DNA of 64,000 nt from Exiguobacterium oxidotolerans JCM 12280 (GCF_000702625.1 NZ_JNIS01000001.1:1374501-1438500); one strand, 5' to 3'. Shown: positions 43,541 through 53,110, counted from the stretch's first letter. Numbers and translations are program-made. The notes: a model not told the origin generated them from the letters alone.

Positions 43541-44478
43541 TGATGAAAATTTTTAGTCTTGGAGAAGCATTAATTGATTTGATTCCACTTGATGACAGCA
43601 ATACGACGTTCCAAAAAAATCCCGGCGGTGCTCCCGCCAATGTCGCCGTCGGCCTCGCCCGTCTTGGCGTCGACAGCTATTTTCTCGGTGCTGTCGGGGA
43701 TGACTCGATGGGGCATTTCCTGAAGGATACACTGCACCACTATGGGGTTAAAACGGATCATATCGTTCTTGACGCAACGAATAAAACGGGGCTTGTCCTC
43801 GTCACGAATGCTGAAAATGGCGAACGGTCGTTTGAATTCATCAACACGTATCGTGCCGATATGAGTTTTCATGAACAAGATATCCCCGAGGTGTTGGCAG
43901 AAGCTGATTTACTTCATATCGGTTCAATTTCCTTAATCTCCGGTGATGCCGTCGCAGCAACACGTCGTGCCATCGCGCTCGCAAAAGAGCATGGTGTCCC
44001 GATTTCTTACGATCCGAACCTCCGTGAATCCCTATGGTCGAATCTCGATGTCGCCCGGACGACGATTCAATCCGTCCTGCCTGACGCGCAAATCGTTAAG
44101 TTGGCAGAAGAGGAACTGACCTTCTTGACCGGCCAAACGGACTTGGATGAAGGGGCAGCTGAACTACTCGCTGAATACCCGATTCAATTGCTCGCCGTCA
44201 CACGGGGAAGTGAGGGGTCCTTACTCTATACGAATCGGGCAATGGCGGAAATCAACGCGATTTCGGTGGATGCCGTCGATACGACTGGAGCCGGGGACGC
44301 CTTTATGTCTGGTTTGCTACACCAGTGTGCGACGCGGTCGTTTGCATTCGATTGGGATGAAGATGAACTGCAGGACATCGGGCGGTTTGCCGCGATTTCC
44401 GGCGGCCTCGCCGCGTCCGTCAAAGGGGCGATGGCTGCTTTACCGACACTCGACGAGGTGTCACGTCGTCTAGATTGA
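43540..44478 (+). CDS. scrK: Fructokinase, PfkB family
   Basis: A 312-residue ribokinase-type kinase: GEALIDLIPLDD, NPGGAPANVAVGLARLG and the catalytic DTTGAGDAFMSG. It phosphorylates fructose released from sucrose-6-phosphate. The gene overlaps the sacT stop; three consecutive ATG codons (43537, 43540, 43543) follow AAAGGAG and the second or third has best spacing. Confidence 0.92.
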   Translation: MMKIFSLGEALIDLIPLDDSNTTFQKNPGGAPANVAVGLARLGVDSYFLGAVGDDSMGHFLKDTLHHYGVKTDHIVLDATNKTGLVLVTNAENGERSFEFINTYRADMSFHEQDIPEVLAEADLLHIGSISLISGDAVAATRRAIALAKEHGVPISYDPNLRESLWSNLDVARTTIQSVLPDAQIVKLAEEELTFLTGQTDLDEGAAELLAEYPIQLLAVTRGSEGSLLYTNRAMAEINAISVDAVDTTGAGDAFMSGLLHQCATRSFAFDWDEDELQDIGRFAAISGGLAASVKGAMAALPTLDEVSRRLD

Positions 44479-44483
44479 ATTAC

Positions 44484-44534
44484 AAAAAAACTGTCTGCCT
44501 AGCCATATTACGCTGCTAGACGGACAGTTTTTTC
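44484..44534. terminator. Bidirectional terminator
   Basis: AAAAAAACTGTC, CTAGC/GCTAG inner stem and GGACAGTTTTTT between convergent scrK and hydrolase genes. Confidence 0.88.
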
Positions 44535-45228
44535 ATTTAGATGAAATGAATGACTCAATCGCTTCAATCGCCTCATCTTGTTGTGCTTTTGGTGTTAATG
44601 GACTCGTGTTGTCACCCTTTTGTGCCCCGTACATCCCAAAGTTCGCATGATTGCCCTCTTCGATGAAATGGAATGTCGCGTCCGATCGAAGATTTTTTTT
44701 ACTTGCTTCGATGTCCGCTACAGGTAAGACGCCATCACGTCCGCCATAGACCGTCAAGGACGGTGTATCGATGGCATCAATCGGATAGGACGCGAGAAAG
44801 ATGATACCTTTAATCTTCGAACGCTCTTCAAGGACCGTCGAAGCGGCACTTCCACCTAACGAATGTCCCATCACATACCATCGTTTGATTTTCGGATGTG
44901 CATCGATGATCGGTAAGGCCGCATTTGCGTCAAGCAACGCGATATTAAACGGTAATTTTGGTATGACGACGAAATGTCCGTCCTTCGCTAACTGACTCCC
45001 GATATAACTGTAGGCACCCGGATCGACCTTCGCCCCTTGATAGAACACAAATCCGACTTCACTCTCCGGATCACCAAACTGATAATCTTTCCCGTCCTGT
45101 TGTTCGACATATGTTTTTGCTTCTTTTGACGGATCATAATCAAATTGTGCCCAAACCATAAAGGCTCCGATGACGAGTCCGATGAGTATGATGAAACTGA
45201 TGCTGATTCGCTTGAGCCACTTTTTCAT
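44533..45228 (-). CDS. Membrane-anchored alpha/beta hydrolase
   Basis: A 231-residue protein with an uncleaved N-terminal membrane helix (about 9-28) and an extracytoplasmic alpha/beta hydrolase domain of the Abhydrolase_5 type. The nucleophile Ser123 lies in GHSLGGSAA, acid Asp in YGGRDGVLP and His in EGNHANFG. The substrate is unknown. The ATG at 45228 has better spacing from GGAGG than the one at 45234. Confidence 0.85.
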   Translation of the reverse strand: MKKWLKRISISFIILIGLVIGAFMVWAQFDYDPSKEAKTYVEQQDGKDYQFGDPESEVGFVFYQGAKVDPGAYSYIGSQLAKDGHFVVIPKLPFNIALLDANAALPIIDAHPKIKRWYVMGHSLGGSAASTVLEERSKIKGIIFLASYPIDAIDTPSLTVYGGRDGVLPVADIEASKKNLRSDATFHFIEEGNHANFGMYGAQKGDNTSPLTPKAQQDEAIEAIESFISSK

Positions 45229-45389
45229 ATTCATTCCTCCCTCTTAACTCCTACCCCACCTGATGTGAAAAATCACATATGAAAATTATTTTCTAAATTT
45301 TCAGTCAATGTAAGCGTATCTATCGCTTTTTCAATAATTGGTTTAAGATGAAACGAGTATCGTTTCTTTTGAAAGGGGAATCATCTGTT

Positions 45390-46661
45390 TTGCCACGTAC
45401 CGTAGTCTCCACGATTCAGTGGTTTTTGTTTATCATCTGTACTAACATCGCCCCGCCACTCGCCATTGCCGCATCGTTTGAACTATCGAGCGCGGACACA
45501 TTGGCTTTCCTATCTCGTTGTCTGTTCGTTTTTGCGATTTTAAGTTTATTCCAAGTGTTCCTCGGTCACCGTCTACCGATCATGGAAGGGCCGGCCGGGA
45601 TTTGGTGGGGTGTCTTCGCCCTCTATTCCTCGATCGGGATTACGTTGTACGGAAGTTACTCGAACACACTCCAATCGCTTGGTTTCCTTCTTATTTTAAG
45701 TGGTATCATCTGCATCATTTTGACAGTAACGGGTATTTTACGCCGACTCGTCCCGTTGTTTACACCACAAGTCATCGGCGTTTACATGCTCCTGCTCTCT
45801 GCCCAACTGTCAGGCTCCGTCATGAAGGGACTACTTAACCTGGAAAACGGTAAGATCCAAGTGTTACCGGCCGTCATTTCCGTATTGACCGTCATCATCT
45901 CACTTTATCTCGAACGTAGCGATCGGTTGCGCCAGTATGCCTTACTCATCACGCTGCTCGTCGGTTGGAGCATGTTTGCCTTAATCGGACGTGCCGAGAT
46001 GCCGAGCTTCGATGGTCCATTCTTTACACTTCCTGACTTATTCCCGTTCGGCGGCATTCATCTGGACTGGACATTACTCCCGACAGCCTTAATCATCTCT
46101 TTACTATTGATGACGAACGTGCTCGCGAACATCAAAGTCATCGAGCGCATCATCAGTGCGAAACGTGGCGAACACGTCAAAGGGCAAGTCGGAACAGCCG
46201 GTGTCACGGCTGGTGTCGGACAGATTTTTGCCGGGATGTTCGGTACAGTCGGCCCCGTCGCGATTTCTGGAACAGCCGGATTCATCGCTTCGACGGATAA
46301 CACGGATCGTAAATCGTTTGCGATCGCGAACGTCATTTGCTTATTCTTAAGTATCGTCACGCCATTCGTCGGGTTGATTGCAAAAATTCCGGTTGCCGTC
46401 GGTTATGCGATGGTCGCACCGATTGTTGCCGGGATGGCCATCATCGGTGTCACAGAAGCAGCACGCGACTTGAATCGGCAAACAGCAATGATCACGGTCG
46501 GGTTACCCGTCCTCGTCGGAATCGGTGCCCTACTCTTACCGAAAGGTGCGACAGCCGATCTCCCTCCACTCGTCACGACACTGATGTCGAACGGACTGGT
46601 GCTCGGGACGCTCGTTGCCCTGTTCGCAGAATCTTTACGCCATATTCGAACAAATGATTAA
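45390..46661 (+). CDS. NCS2-family purine/xanthine/uracil permease-like transporter
   Basis: A 423-residue transporter with about 12-14 hydrophobic segments, belonging to the nucleobase-ascorbate family (LGHRLPIMEGPAGIWWG; GTVGPVAISGTAGFIASTDNTDRKSF). It resembles the poorly studied YwdJ type more than UraA or PbuX. TTG at 45390 is preferred since AAAGGGG lies before it; an in-frame ATG at 45348 lacks a ribosome site. No purine riboswitch is seen upstream. Confidence 0.8.
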   Translation: MPRTVVSTIQWFLFIICTNIAPPLAIAASFELSSADTLAFLSRCLFVFAILSLFQVFLGHRLPIMEGPAGIWWGVFALYSSIGITLYGSYSNTLQSLGFLLILSGIICIILTVTGILRRLVPLFTPQVIGVYMLLLSAQLSGSVMKGLLNLENGKIQVLPAVISVLTVIISLYLERSDRLRQYALLITLLVGWSMFALIGRAEMPSFDGPFFTLPDLFPFGGIHLDWTLLPTALIISLLLMTNVLANIKVIERIISAKRGEHVKGQVGTAGVTAGVGQIFAGMFGTVGPVAISGTAGFIASTDNTDRKSFAIANVICLFLSIVTPFVGLIAKIPVAVGYAMVAPIVAGMAIIGVTEAARDLNRQTAMITVGLPVLVGIGALLLPKGATADLPPLVTTLMSNGLVLGTLVALFAESLRHIRTND

Positions 46662-46662
46662 C

Positions 46663-46710
46663 AAAAAGACAGGTAACTCGGAAAAAATCCGAGTTACCTG
46701 TCTTTTTTTG
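46663..46710. terminator. Bidirectional terminator
   Basis: AAAAAGACAGGTAACTCGG and CCGAGTTACCTGTC arms followed by TTTTTTT between convergent genes. Confidence 0.95.
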
Positions 46711-46721
46711 TGAAATCGACC

Positions 46722-48215
46722 TTAGCGAATACCACGCATATACTTTTGGAGTTTTGGTGCAAATGCGAACAAGAGAAGTCCAAGTGCAATCGCGACGACA
46801 CCGGTGATTCCGAAGTATGCGACTTCTGTTTCTTTCCCGTAGTATTTAACGATCTGTGCATTGACGGCCTGTCCCGTTGCATTCGTTAAGAACCAAAGAC
46901 TCATTGTCTGTGCCGAGAAAGCAGCGGGTGCCAGTTTCGTCGTTGCCGATAAACCGACTGGTGATAGTAATAACTCACCCATCACGACGAGGAAGAAACT
47001 GAGTGCGAGCCAGAGCGGACTAACGATTGTGTCTGTACCAAACAATAGTCCAGGTAACATCATGACGATGAACGAAAGTCCTGCGAAAATCAGACCAAAC
47101 GAGAATTTTTGCATCGTCGTCGGCTGACGATCACCGAGTCGAACCCAAAAGCTTGCAAAGACTGGTGCAAGCACGATGATGAACAATGGATTCAATGACT
47201 GGAAGAAAGCCGGTTGAATCTCAAAACCTAAGAAAGATAAATTTGTCCGTTCAGCTGCAAAGATTGATAAGACATATGACCCTTGCTCCTGAATCGCCCA
47301 GAAAACAGCTGCTGCGATAAAGAGTGGGATGTAGGCGAATAAGCGCGAACGCTCATCATCTGTAATTTTCGGACTGCGTAACATGAACGTGAAATACGCA
47401 ATCGGAATCAAGATTCCGAGGAACGTCACCATCAACGTAAAGCGGTCAATCGTTAGTAAACCTGTCAATGCGGCAATCGTTCCGAGAACTGCTAGCGCAA
47501 TGACGACAACTGTCGCAATTTTAAAGAAACGTTTCCGTTCCTCGCCTTCTAGCGGGTTCAAGACGTATGTTCCGGCTTGACCTAAATTCTTTTTCTTCGT
47601 CAGGATGAATACGACTAGACCAGCGAACATCCCGACCGCAGCGAGTGCAAAACCAGCATGGTATCCTGCTGAATCTGAAACTTTACCGACGACGAGTGGT
47701 GCTAAAAATGCGCCGGCGTTGATTCCCATATAGAAGATACTGAATCCAGCATCACGGCGGTTATCCGTTTTACTGTACAAATCTCCGACGATGTTTGATA
47801 CGTTCGGCTTCAAGAACCCTGTCCCAATGACGATTAAGCCCATCGAGATGAATAATGCCGTGATTCCGGCCGGTAGAGCTAACACAATATGTCCGAGCAT
47901 GATGAGAATACCACCATAAAAGACGGTCCGTGATGTCCCTAACAGACGGTCGGAGACCCATCCTCCGATGATTCCCGACATGTAGACGAGTGAACCATAT
48001 ACGGCCATGATGGAAGCAGCAGTCGTTTTGTCAATTCCGAGTCCACCGTTCGCAACAGAGTCGTACATGTAGAATATAAGGATGGCGCGCATCCCGTAGT
48101 AGGAGAATCGTTCCCAGAACTCTGTGAAGAAGAGTGTGAACAATCCTTTCGGGTTTCCGAAGAACCCTTTTTGCGGAACAGTCTTGTAGACCTGATCGCG
48201 ATCAAAATCTGCCAT
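46722..48215 (-). CDS. dtpT: POT-family proton-coupled di/tripeptide transporter
   Basis: A 497-residue MFS transporter of the PTR2/POT group. FFTEFWERFSYYGMRAIL carries the ExxERFxYY proton/substrate motif; FSIFYMGINAGAF is the PTR2 signature. It imports small peptides. GGAG is seven bases before the ATG. A long leader and a 16-bp palindrome at 48388-48403 lie upstream. Confidence 0.94.
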   Translation of the reverse strand: MADFDRDQVYKTVPQKGFFGNPKGLFTLFFTEFWERFSYYGMRAILIFYMYDSVANGGLGIDKTTAASIMAVYGSLVYMSGIIGGWVSDRLLGTSRTVFYGGILIMLGHIVLALPAGITALFISMGLIVIGTGFLKPNVSNIVGDLYSKTDNRRDAGFSIFYMGINAGAFLAPLVVGKVSDSAGYHAGFALAAVGMFAGLVVFILTKKKNLGQAGTYVLNPLEGEERKRFFKIATVVVIALAVLGTIAALTGLLTIDRFTLMVTFLGILIPIAYFTFMLRSPKITDDERSRLFAYIPLFIAAAVFWAIQEQGSYVLSIFAAERTNLSFLGFEIQPAFFQSLNPLFIIVLAPVFASFWVRLGDRQPTTMQKFSFGLIFAGLSFIVMMLPGLLFGTDTIVSPLWLALSFFLVVMGELLLSPVGLSATTKLAPAAFSAQTMSLWFLTNATGQAVNAQIVKYYGKETEVAYFGITGVVAIALGLLLFAFAPKLQKYMRGIR

Positions 48216-48387
48216 AATGAAGGCTCCTTTCGTCTACCATTGTATTCGTGCATAATCTAAAATCTTTTTTCCCGCTTTCCCCAAATGATAAGCGTCTCGT
48301 AACAGATAAAAGATTTACACGATTTTAACTGAATTGTCTCACTTTTTTTTATATAAGAGACAGCACCTTACCATTCAACCGTAAATC

Positions 48388-48403
48388 ATTTGACTAGTCA
48401 AAT
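48388..48403. promoter_or_regulatory. Perfect 16-bp palindrome upstream of dtpT
   Basis: ATTTGACTAGTCAAAT lies about 170 bp before the dtpT start. It contains TTGACT on the minus strand, a possible -35, so a bound protein could block RNA polymerase. The regulator is unknown. Confidence 0.5.
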
Positions 48404-48416
48404 ATTAATTTCAAGC

Positions 48417-48455
48417 AAAAAAAAGAGCGAAACGGAATCCGTTCGCTCATTTTTG
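48417..48455 (-). terminator. Terminator of the YgiBC-like operon
   Basis: Minus-strand GAGCGAACGGA, TTC, CGTTTCGCTC and TTTTTTTT; it overlaps the last codons of the NAD(P)-binding protein gene. Confidence 0.85.
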
Positions 48456-49082
48456 CATGTCTTTTGATTCAACGATGGTAATACCCGGGGGCGCATGAAG
48501 TGTTTGCTCTATCATCGCTTTCGCTACTTTACCCGCTTCAATCGGTGCATAAGGACTCCGTTTCAATAATGGGCGAAGAATGGTCGAGACACGAGCCGCC
48601 GCCTGTTCGCCAAACCGGAACTCTTCTCGCTCCCCTAACAAGAGCGATGGACGGAAAATCAATAAAGCTTCGTAGCCAAGAACCCGTAGTCCGTTCTCCG
48701 TGTCCCCTTTGACACGATTGTAGAACGTTTTTGCATTCGGGTGTGCCCCGAGCGCTGAAATGAGCGCAAAGCGTGTCGCGCCTAAATCAAGCAGCTCCCG
48801 CCCGACTTCGATCGGATATGTGTAATCGACTTGCCGGAATGCCTCTTGCGATCCTGCTTGTTTAATCGTCGTTCCGAGCGCACAGTAGACGTGATCAACT
48901 GTCGGCAACTCGATTTCCGTCACGCGATCAAAATCAATCACCCATTCTTCCAGCTTTTGATGAAAACGGTTCATGGGTCGACGAACGAGCACATGAACTT
49001 CCTCATACGCATCATTCGCTAATAATTGATCGACTAACTCTTGTCCAACTAAACCGCTTGCTCCTAAAATGGCTGCTTTCAT
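48447..49082 (-). CDS. NAD(P)-binding Rossmann protein (NmrA/SDR atypical)
   Basis: A 211-residue protein with ILGASGLVGQELVDQLL nucleotide loop, VYCALGTTIKQAGS and FYNRVKGDTENGLR (Tyr/Lys). It resembles the small oxidoreductases related to human HTATIP2/TIP30. Substrate unknown. GAGGAGG precedes the ATG at 49082. Only 14 bp separate it from the preceding synthetase-like gene, so it ends that operon. Confidence 0.82.
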   Translation of the reverse strand: MKAAILGASGLVGQELVDQLLANDAYEEVHVLVRRPMNRFHQKLEEWVIDFDRVTEIELPTVDHVYCALGTTIKQAGSQEAFRQVDYTYPIEVGRELLDLGATRFALISALGAHPNAKTFYNRVKGDTENGLRVLGYEALLIFRPSLLLGEREEFRFGEQAAARVSTILRPLLKRSPYAPIEAGKVAKAMIEQTLHAPPGITIVESKDMQK

Positions 49083-49096
49083 CTTGACTCCTCCTC

Positions 49097-50305
49097 TCAA
49101 TCTTGCAATCGTCCAATCGGTAAAAAGTAAGAACGATTTCCGGTGATTCGCTCGCCTGCTCGGACAGCAATCGCACTTGCCCGACCACCGAGGACGAACA
49201 CGCCAAACATATAGGCCACTTCCACTCCATTACTAAGTACATGCGTCGGTAATGCCTGATACTGCTGATAAACCGATGCTTGGTCACTAAAGGAACGCTG
49301 TTCATTCGATAACAGGATACGACCATCTGCTTGATAGATTGTTACCGTATCGCCTTCTCTGCCAAAAACCGGTTTCTCGACAAAGGCATGCTGCTGTTCA
49401 AGAAATACATCTGGTTCAAGATACGTTGGTAAAAAATAACGTTCTATGATTTGATGATCACGTCCTGTTAAATAAGCGTGGTCTGCTTCATGTAGTGCCC
49501 AAATCACTGCAAGAACAGACTTTGCCTGCATCAGAAATGCCGATGGTGGATTGATGATCTCGAGCAATCCTTGTTCGACGAGTTGTAACAATAAGACGCC
49601 GAGTTCACGTCCCATGTCATCGCGATCGAGAAGCGCCATTTCAATCGGAAAGGTCTGACGGTATAAAATATCAATCCGTCGTCCGTTTTGGTCGTATAAT
49701 CCATCTTCCGGTCGAATTTCAAGGGCGTCAAGCGGGCAATACACTGCCCCGTCCACGAACCCTTGTAAGTATTCTGTCGTCAGACGGTCCTCGATATTGT
49801 CCCCATGTGACGTAAAGACGATATGCGGGCGTTGCTTCGTTCGATGTGTCGCTGCTGCGACGGCGCGACGGACGCTTGTCGCTAATTCCGCCGATTCATC
49901 CGGGTTCACTGCCATCATGTGGCGTTTTTGCGCGATCTGGTCATTGACGTCAAACGATTCTTTAATGAACGTCGGCGTATCGGCATTCCACTCCATGACG
50001 GAAATCCGATCATCCGTCACGATGAAGTCGAGCCGACTGATAATTGATAAGGGGCGCATCGTCTCTAGACGGAGAAAGGGAAGTGCTTGTTTTGGATACC
50101 CGAGCTCAAGTAACGCATCGTCTTCCATCGTTCGTAGAATCGGTGCGACTTTCTCAAAAATCAGATACACGTCTCGGGCAGCTACCCGCAAGCGCTCCAG
50201 CGTCCGCGACGAAACCGTTAAAACGTCAGTCAACGCATAGATTTCACCATCCAACTCATCCCAAAACGACTCAATGTCACCATATAAATCCTCTCGTTCA
50301 CTCAT
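49097..50305 (-). CDS. Glutathionylspermidine synthase-like ATP-grasp enzyme (YgiC/YjfC type)
   Basis: A 402-residue protein of the GSP_synth family: DFIVTDDRISVMEWNADTPTF at the N-terminal side and a C-terminal ATP-grasp part (FVEKPVFGREGDTVTIY). Like E. coli YgiC/YjfC it lacks the amidase domain of Gsp. The family joins an amine to a carboxyl group; in this bacillithiol organism the natural substrate is unlikely to be glutathione. It overlaps the upstream lipoprotein gene by ATGA. Confidence 0.85.
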   Translation of the reverse strand: MSEREDLYGDIESFWDELDGEIYALTDVLTVSSRTLERLRVAARDVYLIFEKVAPILRTMEDDALLELGYPKQALPFLRLETMRPLSIISRLDFIVTDDRISVMEWNADTPTFIKESFDVNDQIAQKRHMMAVNPDESAELATSVRRAVAAATHRTKQRPHIVFTSHGDNIEDRLTTEYLQGFVDGAVYCPLDALEIRPEDGLYDQNGRRIDILYRQTFPIEMALLDRDDMGRELGVLLLQLVEQGLLEIINPPSAFLMQAKSVLAVIWALHEADHAYLTGRDHQIIERYFLPTYLEPDVFLEQQHAFVEKPVFGREGDTVTIYQADGRILLSNEQRSFSDQASVYQQYQALPTHVLSNGVEVAYMFGVFVLGGRASAIAVRAGERITGNRSYFLPIGRLQD

Positions 50306-50640
50306 CCGCCAAAGAAACCAGACGACGATCCCGTCCCGAATCCTTTTGTCTTCGCATTATAACTTTTGACTGCGTTCGACTTCGGCGTATAGCCTTTCGT
50401 TCGCATCGCACTATGCATCAGGGCACGGGATGCAAAATAACTGCCTCCCCAGTAATAAAAACCAGAATGGGTCGATGTTGCATCATCACAATACCAGACG
50501 CCTTCTTCATTATCATATTCATAATCGTCACAATCCGGATCATCCGGACGTTCGGCTTGCGCATCGTCTGCACCGCAACCACTAAGTGTCGTTCCAATCA
50601 AAAGTGTCGCCGCAAGTGATGCTTGTTTCATCCATCTCAC
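50302..50640 (-). CDS. Small lipoprotein, YgiB-like partner
   Basis: A 112-residue lipoprotein: signal peptide with lipobox LSGC, then an acidic region with paired Cys (DPDCDDYEYDNEEGVWYCDD) and a Tyr/Gly/Ser-rich tail. In Proteobacteria the YgiB (DUF1190) lipoprotein gene is next to ygiC; here a similar pairing is seen in a Gram-positive. The GTG start at 50640 follows AAAGGGG by eight bases. Confidence 0.72.
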   Translation of the reverse strand: MRWMKQASLAATLLIGTTLSGCGADDAQAERPDDPDCDDYEYDNEEGVWYCDDATSTHSGFYYWGGSYFASRALMHSAMRTKGYTPKSNAVKSYNAKTKGFGTGSSSGFFGG

Positions 50641-50775
50641 GATTCATACCCCTTTCTTAACAATTTGTTATTCTAAGTATACGCTTTTTCTCTTAAAAAA
50701 GTTTCCTTGTCGTACCGGAACTTTTTTCTGATCGTCCGAGTAGAACATATCATGCCGTTACAAGGAGGAATCACG

Positions 50776-51222
50776 ATGTCACTTGCTTATTATGTCGAAG
50801 ATCAAGATGAATATAAGTCGATTTATCAATACAGTCGTTTCGCAATCGAACCGGATGAAATCATCGCTCATCAATTATGTGAATTTCATATCATCGAAGG
50901 CCAACTGTATGAACTACGCTCCAACGAAATGGAGGGCGAGTACGATCAGCTGATCGTCGACCACGTCGAAGCCTCTCCGCTCGATGCAGAGGACCGGATT
51001 TATCCTCCTCATCAAATTCACATCGAGTTTCGCCGGTACATGCCAAGCAGTACATCACCACTTATCAAAACGATGACCGTCCCGAACCACGTCCAAGCGA
51101 TGCGCTATTTAATTAAGGATAAGGTGGCTGTGCCAGAGCATGGAACCTTTGAACGTGACAGCTGCGAAATCGACATCGACCGGAATTGTTATGTTATTTA
51201 TCTCGGTCAGGTTGTCCGTTAA
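50776..51222 (+). CDS. Hypothetical protein
   Basis: A 148-residue soluble, acidic protein rich in Tyr and Ile (LAYYVEDQDEYKSIYQYSRF). No family was recognised. AAGGAGG is seven bases before the ATG at 50776; an upstream in-frame ATG at 50707 lacks a site. Divergent from the YgiBC-like operon. Confidence 0.75.
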   Translation: MSLAYYVEDQDEYKSIYQYSRFAIEPDEIIAHQLCEFHIIEGQLYELRSNEMEGEYDQLIVDHVEASPLDAEDRIYPPHQIHIEFRRYMPSSTSPLIKTMTVPNHVQAMRYLIKDKVAVPEHGTFERDSCEIDIDRNCYVIYLGQVVR

Positions 51223-51309
51223 AAGGATGAATTAAGTAGAGTTCGTTTTCAAAAAGCGTTTTTTTTGGCATACTATAAGATAAGAACGAATTAATCGAGG
51301 TGAACACAC

Positions 51310-51483
51310 ATGAGCGAACAACCAAAAAAATTATCACTTCAAGAAGCGATGATTGAACAATTGAAAGCAAAAAAACAATCACAAACAAAACGTCCGACTG
51401 GTCTTCGTGGAACGGAAACGAAACAAATGACGAGCCAGAAGACGAAAAAGACGAACAACCAGAAAAAACGTACAGGTGTCTAA
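51310..51483 (+). CDS. Small basic protein (57 residues)
   Basis: An intact small gene beginning MSEQPKKLSLQEAMIEQLKA and ending in a run of Lys, Thr, Gln and Asn. GAGGTGA lies seven bases before the ATG. The strongly basic tail suggests nucleic acid or ribosome binding, but this is inference. It lies 35 bp upstream of the ABC-F gene and is probably cotranscribed. Confidence 0.75.
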   Translation: MSEQPKKLSLQEAMIEQLKAKKQSQTKRPTGLRGTETKQMTSQKTKKTNNQKKRTGV

Positions 51484-51518
51484 TCACAGCGTTGAATTCA
51501 TGAAATAAGGGAGTAGTT

Positions 51519-53075
51519 ATGAGTATTTTAACGGTATCAAACTTAAGCCATGGCTTTGGTGATCGTGCGATTTTCGAAGATGTCTCGTTCCGCCTGTTAA
51601 AGGGTGAACACATCGGCCTCGTCGGAGCAAACGGTGAAGGGAAATCGACCTTCATGAACATCATCACTTCTCAGCTCGAACCGGACGAAGGGAAAGTCGA
51701 ATGGGCGAAACACGTCCGTGTCGGTTATCTCGATCAGCACGCCGTCCTCGCAAAAGGTTTATCGATCCGTGATGCGCTAAAAGGGGCATTCCAATACTTG
51801 TTCGATATCGAACAAGAAATCAATGACCTGTATGCGAAGATGGGTGAGGTCGAGCCCGAGGAACTCGAAAAGATGCTTGAGGAAGTCGGTGTCTTACAAG
51901 ACATTTTAACGAACAATGATTTTTATACAATCGATGCAAAAGTCGAAGAAATCGCCCGCGGACTTGGTCTCGATGAAATCGGCTTAGACCGTGATGTCCA
52001 TGAATTGAGTGGCGGTCAGCGTACAAAAATCTTACTTGCGAAGCTCTTACTTGAAAAACCAGATATCTTGTTACTCGATGAGCCGACCAACTACCTCGAT
52101 GTGCAACACATCGAATGGTTGAAACGGTATCTCAACGATTACGAGAACGCGTTCATCTTGATTTCGCATGATATTCCATTCTTAAATAGCGTCATCAACT
52201 TGATTTATCATATGGAAAATCAAGGTTTGAGCCGTTACGTGGGTGACTATGATAATTTCTTGACAGTCCATGAAGCGAAAAAGAAACAATTGGAGTCTGC
52301 CTTTAAACGGCAACAACAAGAAATTTCTGAACTTAAAGATTTTGTCGCCCGTAACAAGGCACGTGTCTCGACACGAAACATGGCGATGTCCCGTCAGAAA
52401 AAACTCGACAAGATGGATGTCATCGAGCTTGCACAAGAACGTCCGCAACCGGAATTCCATTTCCAGACGGCTCGGACACCAAGCAAGCTGATGTTCGAAG
52501 CAAAAGGTCTTGTCATCGGATACGACGAACCGCTCTCGCGTCCGCTCGATTTAACGATCGAACGGGGGCAAAAGATTGCCTTGCATGGTGCGAACGGAAT
52601 CGGTAAGTCGACATTACTGAAAAGTTTACTCGGTGAGATTCCCGCTGTTTCAGGGATGGTCGATCGTGGTGAAAACTTGCACATCGGCTATTTCGAACAA
52701 GAAATCAAAGAGAAAAATTCGAACACGTGTATCGAAGAAATTTGGGGGACGTTCCCATCCTTGACGCAACAACAAGTCCGGGCGATGCTCGCGAAATGTG
52801 GTTTGATGACAAAACACATCGAATCTAAAATCGAAGTGCTCAGCGGTGGAGAAAAGGCGAAAGTCCGTCTCTGTAAGCTGATGAACACGGAATCAAACAT
52901 TCTGGTTCTCGATGAGCCGACGAACCACTTGGACGTCGAAGCGAAAGAGGAATTGAAACGGGCCTTGCAAGAATATAAAGGAACGGTCCTCTTGATTTCG
53001 CACGAACCTGAATTTTATGAAGCCGTCGCAACTGACTTATGGAACTGTGAATCATGGACGACGAAAGTCTTTTGA
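51519..53075 (+). CDS. ABC-F family ATPase (YkpA/YbiT-like)
   Basis: A 518-residue soluble tandem ABC ATPase. Two Walker A loops (GANGEGKST, GANGIGKST), two signatures (LSGGQ, LSGGE) and two LLDEPTN/VLDEPTN Walker B motifs, joined by a charged linker helix typical of ABC-F translation factors. These act on ribosomes rather than in membranes; some confer antibiotic resistance, but the YkpA/YbiT subgroup is housekeeping. It ends at a strong terminator. Confidence 0.92.
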   Translation: MSILTVSNLSHGFGDRAIFEDVSFRLLKGEHIGLVGANGEGKSTFMNIITSQLEPDEGKVEWAKHVRVGYLDQHAVLAKGLSIRDALKGAFQYLFDIEQEINDLYAKMGEVEPEELEKMLEEVGVLQDILTNNDFYTIDAKVEEIARGLGLDEIGLDRDVHELSGGQRTKILLAKLLLEKPDILLLDEPTNYLDVQHIEWLKRYLNDYENAFILISHDIPFLNSVINLIYHMENQGLSRYVGDYDNFLTVHEAKKKQLESAFKRQQQEISELKDFVARNKARVSTRNMAMSRQKKLDKMDVIELAQERPQPEFHFQTARTPSKLMFEAKGLVIGYDEPLSRPLDLTIERGQKIALHGANGIGKSTLLKSLLGEIPAVSGMVDRGENLHIGYFEQEIKEKNSNTCIEEIWGTFPSLTQQQVRAMLAKCGLMTKHIESKIEVLSGGEKAKVRLCKLMNTESNILVLDEPTNHLDVEAKEELKRALQEYKGTVLLISHEPEFYEAVATDLWNCESWTTKVF

Positions 53076-53110
53076 TTGATTGTCTCTTACTGTTTTAAGA
53101 ACGATGATTG

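Noticed and set aside
45235-45389. Purine riboswitch before the NCS2 permease
   Set aside because: No conserved aptamer core or terminator/anti-terminator pair could be found in the 155-bp gap.
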